11,172 nt of DNA from Oscillospiraceae bacterium (GTDB taxonomy: Bacteria > Bacillota > Clostridia > Oscillospirales > Oscillospiraceae): contig JAITEC010000161.1 of assembly GCA_031282225.1 (NCBI GenBank), positions 1 to 11,172 of the forward strand. The letters are read 5' to 3'. The position numbers and the translations under genes were made by a program. The notes below the pieces were generated by a model. The model ran no database searches. It was not told the origin of the DNA and saw nothing but the letters and a program-made list of their open reading frames with translations. Below are positions 5,083 through 11,172 of the stretch, piece after piece. Each line of letters begins with the position of its first letter. The stretch's first letter is position 1.

Positions 5083-8000
5083 ACGGACCCGGCCCCCTCC
5101 CGCGCTTCGGCGACCTGCGCCTCTATGTCCTCCCCGCTCTTGCCAACGATGGACAGGAAGCGCATCTGACGGAAACGGTATAAACCGTCTTTTTCAATGA
5201 GTATGCTCATGTCGCACATCTCCGAGAGAAGGTGCGCGCACCGCGTTGCGCCTATTTCCTTTATACGGCCTATCTCCAGCGCATCCGCGATCTCCACTAT
5301 CTCCCCCACGGAGTATCCCCTCCCGCGCTTGCCGTCGTATAGGTAGTACAAGTATGCCATGCAGCGGGACCGCGCCATGTACGCCGGATCCACGTCGAGA
5401 GTCATGCGGATGCGCTCTTCCGTGAGCTTGTTGAGCTCCGACGAATTCATCACGGCGCCTATTTGGCGGTCGGTCAGCTTGAACGGCGGTGCGGTCTGGT
5501 CGTTGTAGTGATCCGCATAGTTGGCGGTAACGAGCGAAATCAGTTCCGATCCAAGGAAATGGATTACGCCGGGATAGTAATTCGTGCTGACGAGCAGTCG
5601 CATCAATATGCCCTCGTCTGCCGTGAACCCCAAGCACCGCAACGGTCGGGACAGCAGCTTGTATGCATCCGTCTGCGACATCGGCCTTATGCACATCGGC
5701 TGTCCGAAATGCCCGAATATAGTGTTGTTCTGCCGCTGCGCCGCGAGAAAGACATTGTGCAGCCCTGCAAAGACAAAGTGGAAACGGTTCCCCGTGAACT
5801 TGCACAGTGCTTCCAAGTGGCTCAATGGCGCGTAGCCGCACTCGCGCATTGCGGCGAGGAAGTTGTCCGATTCGTCGATAAGCAGCAGGAGCCTCCGCCG
5901 CTCGTCGGCGCGGAACCATTCGCGCAATCCGTCGCACACGCCGCACACGTCGTCCGGCGTTTTTATGGAAACTCCGGAGTCTGCGAGCTCACGGTCTACC
6001 ACCGAGGCAAATTCAAGCTCGTCGCTGCACTCCTTGACATCGGCGTAAACGGCGCACGCGTGTTCTTCCGGCGCGTGGAACAGGTTTTTCGCGCGCAGCA
6101 GAAGCGCGGTCTTGCCCAACTGCCTCCCGCCGTATACGACGACGGGTCCTTGCATGTCTAATATCTGCGATATCTCGCGCGACCTCCCGATGTACATTTC
6201 GTCAGCCACGGGTGCCACGCTGTTGAGCGAGAAGAGCTGCTTTACTCCCGTATAAGGCATCGCGCACGACAGCAAGACGCGAAGGCGTTCCTCGGGCACT
6301 TTCAGCGCGAGATGTATCAAAAGCACCCAATCCACGAGGATAAACGGGTTCCTGGCGCGCCCGTCGCAGAGGAACAGCTTGGATAAGTACCGCCGCTGCG
6401 CCAAGGAGAGGAAACCGTTCAGGAGCACTATGGGCATTTGCCTGAAATCCGCTTTGCGCACCTCACTGACAATCGACTTGGGTTCCCAGTTGCCAAACAG
6501 CTCCATTACTGGCAGCTCTTTTCCCAGCCTCGTCCCCATTTCCGCTATGGGATGGTCGTAATTGTCGCGGTTTTTTGGCTCGGGGGACACATGGGCCGTG
6601 AACCTCGCAGGGTTGGATTCGGGATTGTCCCGCGTCACCTTGGACACGTTAAACCCCAGTTCGTCGAGTACCGTCTTTATGCCGGGAGCGCCGTTTTCCT
6701 TTGGTTCGTTAGGGAACGCGCGGACAAGCCGCTGCGCGGAATCTACATATCGCGACGATAGCTTTGCGCGTTCGGCCTTTTCCTTTACGGCGGCGGCGGC
6801 AAAATTCCTCAGCGCCCCTCCCCTGTTTCGGCGGCAAAGGTCGGACAGCTCATTGAAATACCGCTCGTTTATGAACTCCGAGAAGTCGTCTTCCTCGGCT
6901 ACCGCAGGTTCGCTCATGTCGGAGTCAAACTTGCCGTCCAACCGACTGAGCTGTTCCTCTACAAATATGAAATTCGCGTTTTGCTCTTGCAGCAGCGTGG
7001 CTATATTGTCAAGCAGGCTGCCGAACGCGCTCCCCGAATGTCTCCTGCGCCGTATCTCGTCGAACCACGCCGCGCGGTTTTTCTCCACCTCGTCGTCGAG
7101 CCTGCGCCGGAGCGCTTGCAGCAGGCCGCGGAACCGCGCGAAATCGCCGTTGTCGCGAAAGTCGTCTTTCGACGCGCCCAATATCGCCAAAACTGTCTCC
7201 TTGCTCTGCTCGCCCACGCGCCCGTACGCAAAATCCAATTCCATCGCGCCGCAGAAGTCACGCCGTGCCGCTTCGGCGGCCTGCGCGGCGTTGTCCATGC
7301 TCTTGCCATACAGCTCGGCCCGCCTTTCAGCCCCGATATAGTTGCATATCGCTATGGCCTGCCCCAGGTTGTCATAGAGCGGCTGCCCGTCCGTATCGAT
7401 TTGCTCCAGTATTGTCAAGAGAGGTTCCGGGCGCTTTGATATATGCTCAAGTACGCGCCGCCATGCCTCAAAATACTCAACCCCGGCATAACTGTCCGCT
7501 ATCACCGGCGCGTTGTGTTGAAGCGGCAGCATCCCGCAGGTCAGCCAATCAGCCGGATTGTATCCCTGCGGCCGCCTGCCTTCGAGCTTAGCCAGCATAT
7601 TGTCAAGCGCCCTGCGGAGAATGGCCTTGTCCGGATGCGGCATAGATACGTCACCGTTCACCGAGTGCAGCGCGTCGTCGATCCGCTTGCGGAGTCTCCC
7701 GACATGCGGCCCTAGCCTTTCTATCGAGGGATCCTCCGAGTCGCCCGTAAGGCTCAGCCAGCGATCGACTATGCCCAGCCTTTCTCTGAATGCGTCTATG
7801 ATCTTGGCGCGCGCCATGCCGATTATGTCTTTGTTCCAGCCGGGTTCGCGTACGCGCCTCCACATATCAGTGAACGTATCGCGGAGCTTTGCCTCCGTTA
7901 TGCGCCCTCTGTCGGTGAATGAATTGAATATTTCGGCGACGCGCTCCCTGTCCCCGACCCTTGCTTTGGCTATGACCTCCATGCAAAAACCCAATTTGCT

Positions 8001-10127
8001 GCTTGATCCGAAGCACTGCATAGGCATCTCTTTTTCCGTATTTCCCAAACCGTTTATCCGCTGGCTGAGACGGGGCGGGTTTATGAGATGCCCCGCCTCG
8101 CTTGACAGCCGGAGCATTGCCTCGCCGCGCGCCTGCTCGTCGAGCATGCCGTTCAGCGTCCTGTCTGAAAACGCCTCGCGCGAAATTTCCTGTACTTTAA
8201 GCAACTCGTTCAGCACGGATTTTAGCGCCGGATAGGCGGCAAAAGTAGCGTCGTATATCTCGAACAGGTTCCTCGCGTAGTCAGCAAGCATGTAGTCGTA
8301 CGATCCATCCGGCGCGAAAAGGGCGCGCATGAGCGCCGCTAAGTGCTGCGCGCTACCCTCGTGCTCCGCGCCGAAGAGCGACGCTACCGCCTCGCCCGTA
8401 TACGCGCGCTCTTCCGCCGGAAAGTCGGTCGCGTACAACAGGCGGCGGAAATCTCCACCGTATTGTTTGCCGTCGGCGAGAGACAGGGCATGGAGCAGCG
8501 CCGCCGCGCGTCCCCAGTAGTCCGTACTGCCGTCGGGTCCGTCCTCCAGCGCGCTGCGCAGGAGTGCGGAGACGAGCTCGTCGAATTTCTCCCGCTGGGC
8601 CAGCTGCGCGCCGCTTTTTATCATTCCGGCGGCTATGTCGAACGGGTCGCCCGCGCGCGCGGTCTCTGCGGTATCCGGCAGCCTTTCGTGGTCGTCTTCC
8701 TCCACCGGTTCCGCCTCAGTGCCTATCACAGGACCCAGTGTTTCCTCCAGCAGCTGTTCAAGTTCTATGGGGCTGCCGTACGGCGTTGAAAACCCAAAAG
8801 CATCGAGATCGCCTGGCACGTCGCATATATATGACTTTCCGTCAGCGTTTTCCGGATGGCCCTCAGTCAGCGCGGACAGCACTGTCCGACCGCTTTCGAG
8901 GCTGTGGGCGGTGAACATCCAGTCCGACCCGTCTTCCGCGCGGGTGAATTTAACTGCGGCCAAGATGGTGCCGGAGGGAATGAGCGCGGAGATGTTCCCC
9001 TCCGCGCCGTCCGGCGGCGGGCCGGCGCGCATCCTCTGCACATAACTGGGCGCGTATCCGCGCCGCGCCATGGCGGCGCGAGCTATGTACAGGGCGGCGG
9101 ACGCTGACTTCATGTATCCCTCCGGGTCTTCCGCTATGGCGGCACAGTTGTCGTCCGGTTCAAGTATTGTCTCGTGGGATCCGAGCGCTTTTTGATGCAA
9201 CACCTTATTGAGCATCTTTAGGCTTTTCTCTTTGCGGTATATTTGCGCGCCTTTTCCCGAGAGGATATAAAATTCAAGCCCTGACGGTTTATGGCGCGCG
9301 ACAGACACATATCCGTCTCTTATAAGCCTGTCCAAATTATTTTCTGTAACTGAATTGCTGAACACGAATTTTTCAAGTTGTGGCCTGGTTATTGCGCCTA
9401 TTTTAGCAATCGCATGTATAAGGTGCAGCTCGACTTGCCTTTCTTCATAATCGGAAATAAACGATTTGGCGCTGAACGACGAGCGCTCTTTTTGCGTCAA
9501 TATCTCAAACTGCTCTATGGGCTGCGGCACCGCAGGCGCGCTCAAATCAGCAGCCGCTTCCTCGGAACGCTCCGCACGCGCCTCGTCTGGCGTCCCCTTC
9601 GACCCTACTTCCCGTACTTCCTCCGATATGGCCTCCGATATGGCCTCAGGTATTGCCTCGGGTGCCGCCTCCGGCGCGGCCGGACCCGCATTAGAGGCGG
9701 CAAATCTGCCCCTGTACAGCATTCTCGTTATCGCGCGCCCAAAGTAGTTGTCGAGAATATCCCCGTCTTCATCTGGCAGGTCCATGTCCGGACTGGACAT
9801 GAGCCCGATGAACAGGGCGAAAGGCTTGGCAAAATCCGTCAAATCGCCGCTGCCCGCGAGGCGCTCCCTAACGGCCTCCTTATGCGGTGCCATCTCTGGC
9901 ATTTCGCCGCCGGGCGACTTCACGTCCAGGAATTGTTCCAGCAGCAAGCGCGCTTTTGCGCCCGCGTCCGTCTCATACTGCGTGATCGTCTGCTCGATTT
10001 GCGCGACGAGCCGCGATAGTAGATCCTCGCCCGCGGACGCGTCCGTGAAATCCGCAATCCTCCCGAGCAACTCTTCTCCCGATTTATGCAGCACGTCAAG
10101 CGAGGCGCGTATTGACGCCATATCCAT
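5079..10127 (-). CDS. Giant (1682-residue) multidomain protein with C-terminal P-loop ATPase, STAND/AAA type
   Basis: Order: a helical N-terminus (1-145), a five-unit Pro-Glu-Ala linker (150-170), a likely winged helix (about 228-298, with AITRPQLEKFVFSNSVTENN then DGYVSVARH), a mixed domain (330-470) and a long helical middle (about 490-1200). Next is a segment with VLLNGFLSLAQRR and FILVDWVLLIHLA, directly before the ATPase. The ATPase opens with YIGRSREI (1312-1319) and has Walker A GGRQLGKT (G1333-T1340, Lys1339) and Walker B LLLLIDESD (Asp1418, Glu1419). A helical/winged-helix region (about 1580-1665) ends the chain. This recalls sensor or switch ATPases of conflict systems, in which a large non-enzymatic part senses a trigger. 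No nuclease or protease motif was visible. The start is set by GGGAGG 9 bases before the ATG. It is the first gene of the operon and overlaps the HEPN-like gene by 4 bases. Confidence 0.92.
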   Translation of the reverse strand: MDMASIRASLDVLHKSGEELLGRIADFTDASAGEDLLSRLVAQIEQTITQYETDAGAKARLLLEQFLDVKSPGGEMPEMAPHKEAVRERLAGSGDLTDFAKPFALFIGLMSSPDMDLPDEDGDILDNYFGRAITRMLYRGRFAASNAGPAAPEAAPEAIPEAISEAISEEVREVGSKGTPDEARAERSEEAAADLSAPAVPQPIEQFEILTQKERSSFSAKSFISDYEERQVELHLIHAIAKIGAITRPQLEKFVFSNSVTENNLDRLIRDGYVSVARHKPSGLEFYILSGKGAQIYRKEKSLKMLNKVLHQKALGSHETILEPDDNCAAIAEDPEGYMKSASAALYIARAAMARRGYAPSYVQRMRAGPPPDGAEGNISALIPSGTILAAVKFTRAEDGSDWMFTAHSLESGRTVLSALTEGHPENADGKSYICDVPGDLDAFGFSTPYGSPIELEQLLEETLGPVIGTEAEPVEEDDHERLPDTAETARAGDPFDIAAGMIKSGAQLAQREKFDELVSALLRSALEDGPDGSTDYWGRAAALLHALSLADGKQYGGDFRRLLYATDFPAEERAYTGEAVASLFGAEHEGSAQHLAALMRALFAPDGSYDYMLADYARNLFEIYDATFAAYPALKSVLNELLKVQEISREAFSDRTLNGMLDEQARGEAMLRLSSEAGHLINPPRLSQRINGLGNTEKEMPMQCFGSSSKLGFCMEVIAKARVGDRERVAEIFNSFTDRGRITEAKLRDTFTDMWRRVREPGWNKDIIGMARAKIIDAFRERLGIVDRWLSLTGDSEDPSIERLGPHVGRLRKRIDDALHSVNGDVSMPHPDKAILRRALDNMLAKLEGRRPQGYNPADWLTCGMLPLQHNAPVIADSYAGVEYFEAWRRVLEHISKRPEPLLTILEQIDTDGQPLYDNLGQAIAICNYIGAERRAELYGKSMDNAAQAAEAARRDFCGAMELDFAYGRVGEQSKETVLAILGASKDDFRDNGDFARFRGLLQALRRRLDDEVEKNRAAWFDEIRRRRHSGSAFGSLLDNIATLLQEQNANFIFVEEQLSRLDGKFDSDMSEPAVAEEDDFSEFINERYFNELSDLCRRNRGGALRNFAAAAVKEKAERAKLSSRYVDSAQRLVRAFPNEPKENGAPGIKTVLDELGFNVSKVTRDNPESNPARFTAHVSPEPKNRDNYDHPIAEMGTRLGKELPVMELFGNWEPKSIVSEVRKADFRQMPIVLLNGFLSLAQRRYLSKLFLCDGRARNPFILVDWVLLIHLALKVPEERLRVLLSCAMPYTGVKQLFSLNSVAPVADEMYIGRSREISQILDMQGPVVVYGGRQLGKTALLLRAKNLFHAPEEHACAVYADVKECSDELEFASVVDRELADSGVSIKTPDDVCGVCDGLREWFRADERRRLLLLIDESDNFLAAMRECGYAPLSHLEALCKFTGNRFHFVFAGLHNVFLAAQRQNNTIFGHFGQPMCIRPMSQTDAYKLLSRPLRCLGFTADEGILMRLLVSTNYYPGVIHFLGSELISLVTANYADHYNDQTAPPFKLTDRQIGAVMNSSELNKLTEERIRMTLDVDPAYMARSRCMAYLYYLYDGKRGRGYSVGEIVEIADALEIGRIKEIGATRCAHLLSEMCDMSILIEKDGLYRFRQMRFLSIVGKSGEDIEAQVAEAREGAGSV
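9620..9679. repeat. Five tandem 12-base units coding a Pro/Ser-Glu-Ala linker
   Basis: The units CCTCCGATATGG (twice, identical), CCTCAGGTATTG, CCTCGGGTGCCG and CCTCCGGCGCGG keep the frame. They encode PEAA, PEAI and SEAI-type units at residues 150-170 of the large ATPase. The two identical adjacent units suggest recent slippage; copy number may vary among strains. It likely forms a flexible or helical spacer between the N-terminal helical domain and the winged helix. Confidence 0.8.
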
Positions 10128-10160
10128 TATACAATGCCTCCCAAAACTGAATTGATAGGT

Positions 10161-10189
10161 ATGATAACATATAGTGGTTCAATATGCAA
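10161..10189 (-). promoter_or_regulatory. Probable sigma-A promoter of the ATPase operon
   Basis: On the minus strand TTGCAT (10184-10189, 3 of 6) is followed after 17 bases by TATCAT (10161-10166, 5 of 6). A start near 10154 would give a leader of about 27 bases carrying the GGGAGG ribosome binding site at 10137-10142. No clear operator is seen within the leader. Confidence 0.5.
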
Positions 10190-10270
10190 ACGCTCGCTTA
10201 CGCTTTACGCTTAGGGCGCGATAACATCGATAAGAATAAATTCGTTTGCAGACATTTTCGCCCTCTCGTC

Positions 10271-10291
10271 CTTTTCGCCTACGGCGAAAAG
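10271..10291. repeat. 9-base-pair perfect hairpin
   Basis: CTTTTCGCC and GGCGAAAAG pair perfectly around a TAC loop. On the plus strand it is followed by AATTTTTGC, superficially like a terminator, but no plus-strand gene precedes it. The T run also belongs to the next inverted repeat. Confidence 0.8.
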
Positions 10292-10334
10292 AATTTTTGC
10301 GCAGGAGTGCGCCCCGTGCGACGGAGCAAAAATT
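10292..10334. repeat. Inverted repeat AATTTTTGC/GCAAAAATT
   Basis: The 9-base arms at 10292-10300 and 10326-10334 match perfectly and enclose 25 GC-rich bases (GCAGGAGTGCGCC...). It abuts the preceding hairpin without a gap, giving a two-helix arrangement. Confidence 0.7.
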
Positions 10335-10344
10335 GTCATATTCC

Positions 10345-10377
10345 GCAGTTTACGGGGATTCATTCCCCGGAAACTGC
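10345..10377. repeat. 14-base-pair hairpin with one mismatch
   Basis: Arms GCAGTTTACGGGGA and TCCCCGGAAACTGC pair except for one A/G position, around a TTCAT loop. It is the strongest hairpin in the divergent region. Confidence 0.85.
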
Positions 10378-10418
10378 TCTTTGCGAGCGTCGCAACGCGA
10401 GAACTAAGCCTTCGTATC

Positions 10419-10449
10419 TCGTTTGTTACGGCGCAGTCGTGACAAACGA
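10419..10449. repeat. 11-base-pair hairpin with one T-G pair
   Basis: TCGTTTGTTAC (10419-10429) pairs with GTGACAAACGA (10439-10449) around a 9-base loop. The single non-Watson-Crick position is a G-U pair if the plus strand is transcribed. It ends 22 bases before the xseA -35 box, so a protein bound here could touch that promoter. Confidence 0.75.
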
Positions 10450-10471
10450 AATGATTCGATAATGCGCGCTC

Positions 10472-10500
10472 TTGCCAGCCGTGCCGAAATGGGGTATAAT
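10472..10500 (+). promoter_or_regulatory. Strong sigma-A promoter of xseA
   Basis: TTGCCA (10472-10477, 5 of 6) and TATAAT (10495-10500, 6 of 6) are 17 bases apart. Transcription would begin near 10507, giving a short leader of about 23 bases with the purine-rich ribosome binding site. Confidence 0.85.
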
Positions 10501-10511
10501 ACGGCATATTT

Positions 10512-10522
10512 GGAAGGGGGGG
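10512..10522 (+). promoter_or_regulatory. Ribosome binding site deciding the xseA start
   Basis: GGAAGGGGGGG ends 7 bases before the ATG at 10530, which opens the frame matching exonuclease VII. Another ATG at 10523 directly abuts the purine run and is in a different frame that closes early, so it is not the start. Confidence 0.75.
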
Positions 10523-10529
10523 ATGGGTT

Positions 10530-11172
10530 ATGCGAGAGGGCAGGCGCGCGGTTGGCGTTTCGGAAATCAACGGGTATATCAAGGCGCTGATCGACTCTGA
10601 CGGTGCGCTGGCGGACGTGTGCGTGCGCGGCGAGCTGTCGAATTACAAGATTTACCCATCTGGCCATCACTATTTTACGCTCCGTGACAGGGACAGCTCG
10701 CTGCGTTGCGTGTTTTTCAAAAGCAGCTCACAGAAGCTGCGTTTCAGGCCGGAAAACGGGATGGAGGTACTGGCGCTGGGCAGGATCTCCGTGTTCCCGC
10801 GCGACGGGGCATACCAGCTGTACGTGGCCGATTTGGCGCAGAGCGGCGCCGGCGACCTGCAAGCCGCATTTGAGCGCTTGAAGGCAAAACTTGCGGCAGA
10901 GGGGCTGTTCGACACCTCCGCCAAGAAGCCGCTGCCTAAATACCCCTCGCGCATTGCATTGATAACCTCTCCGGCGGGCGCGGCGGTGCGCGATATGATA
11001 CGCGTGCTGGGCGCGCGCTGGCCGCTTTGCGAAGTGCGGCTGCTGCCCGTGCGCGTGCAAGGAGATGAGGCGCCGGGCGAATTAGTGGAGGCTATCGAAT
11101 ACGCGAACAGGCACGCCGCGGCGGATATCATAATAACCGGGCGCGGCGGCGGTTCCATAGAGGACCTCTGGG
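10530..11172 (+). CDS. xseA: Exodeoxyribonuclease VII large subunit (N-terminal 214 residues, cut by window edge)
   Basis: XseA is the catalytic subunit of exonuclease VII, a cytoplasmic enzyme that, with several copies of small XseB, degrades single-stranded DNA to oligonucleotides without needing metal ions. The reading runs open to the right edge. Residues 8-105 form the OB-fold DNA-binding domain, with V-S-E-I-N-G-Y-I-K, GELSNYKIYPSGHHYFTLRD (34-53) and FRPENGMEV (72-80). Then comes a helical connector, G-A-G-D-L-Q-A-A-F-E-R-L-K-A-K-L-A (107-122). AEGLFD (123-128), KKPLP, ALITSPAGAAVRD (143-155), the VQGDEAPG segment (177-183) and GRGGGSIEDLW (204-214) align with Escherichia coli XseA. 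The gene has its own promoter and diverges from the ATPase operon. xseB would be expected further right. The call is secure. Confidence 0.96.
   Translation, partial: MREGRRAVGVSEINGYIKALIDSDGALADVCVRGELSNYKIYPSGHHYFTLRDRDSSLRCVFFKSSSQKLRFRPENGMEVLALGRISVFPRDGAYQLYVADLAQSGAGDLQAAFERLKAKLAAEGLFDTSAKKPLPKYPSRIALITSPAGAAVRDMIRVLGARWPLCEVRLLPVRVQGDEAPGELVEAIEYANRHAAADIIITGRGGGSIEDLW

Larger units (their letters stand above)
10190..10471. repeat. Hairpin-rich intergenic element between two divergent promoters
   Basis: This stretch holds no credible gene but at least five inverted repeats, listed separately where strong. TTCGTTTG (10241-10248) near its left side is answered by CAAACGAA (10443-10450) near its right side, and GCGCG-type runs flank both (10216-10220 and 10464-10468), giving loose terminal inverted repeats. 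A smaller TTGCGA-GCG-TCGCAA repeat sits at 10381-10395. The left border carries repeated TACGCTT words. The minus strand is open across it (reading ...KMSANEFILIDVI). I have an unverified impression of meeting this peptide as a spurious annotation of intergenic repeats in clostridial genomes. It could be a MITE-like repeat or a structured RNA. Confidence 0.5.

Noticed and set aside
6562..7341. Plus-strand open frame of 259 codons opposite the large ATPase gene
   Set aside because: It has Ser/Arg/Leu-rich shadow composition, no recognisable domain and no promoter or ribosome binding site, and lies inside a continuous minus-strand gene.
2795..10127. A Dnd/Ssp DNA phosphorothioation system
   Set aside because: Only a cysteine desulfurase is shared. 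No DndB, DndC (PAPS-reductase-like), DndD, DndE or Ssp proteins are encoded in the window.
10271..10298. Plus-strand intrinsic terminator (hairpin plus T run)
   Set aside because: No plus-strand gene lies upstream to be terminated, and the T run starts two bases late as part of the next inverted repeat.
10211..10582. Open minus-strand frame of 123 codons upstream of the ATPase operon
   Set aside because: It begins inside the xseA coding start, crosses the xseA promoter, runs through five hairpins and shows no domain or spaced ribosome binding site. It is treated as a by-product of the hairpin-rich element.
1..11172. CRISPR array, tRNA or rRNA genes
   Set aside because: No spaced direct repeats, cloverleaf sequence or rRNA signature was seen on either strand.

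Overview
The window looks like a chromosomal segment from an anaerobic, fairly GC-rich Bacillota (Clostridia-like) genome. The basis is strong GGAGG-type ribosome binding sites, sigma-A-type promoters, frequent ATA isoleucine codons, AT-rich intergenic spacers, and the closest remembered family forms of the recognisable genes. No 16S or other taxonomic marker is present, so this placement is an inference.

Layout, left to right. (1) Positions 1-2293, minus strand: a two-gene unit. A 675-residue membrane-anchored protein whose soluble half carries the signature of the linalool dehydratase/isomerase (LinD/Ldi) fold is followed, 19 bases on, by the start of an oligopeptide/dipeptide-type ABC transporter permease that runs off the left edge. 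(2) Positions 2294-2794: a 500-base spacer. It holds a possible promoter and stacked inverted repeats for the LinD-like gene, an 18-base perfect palindrome, a terminator facing the operon from the right, and the decayed C-terminal end of a DUF4143-type AAA ATPase. (3) Positions 2795-10127, minus strand: a tightly coupled three-gene operon joined by two 4-base ATGA overlaps. Transcription order is a 1682-residue protein with a C-terminal P-loop ATPase, a 384-residue protein ending in a HEPN-like RNxxxH motif, and a complete cysteine desulfurase. (4) Positions 10128-10529: a divergent control region with one promoter for each direction. Between them lies about 280 bases dense in inverted repeats. 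(5) From 10530, plus strand: the N-terminal 214 residues of exonuclease VII large subunit (xseA), cut by the right edge.

Most notable are the three-gene operon and the LinD-like gene. In the operon, a giant sensor-type ATPase is translationally coupled to a possible HEPN partner and a sulfur-mobilising enzyme. This looks like an accessory, possibly defence-type, system that I cannot match to a named one. The LinD-like gene keeps the paired active-site cysteines of the family on a membrane anchor but has Trp where LinD has His, and it is coupled to a transporter gene. There is also a perfect 19+1+19 base palindrome inside the cysteine desulfurase coding sequence. All functional statements rest on reading motifs by eye; no database search was run.
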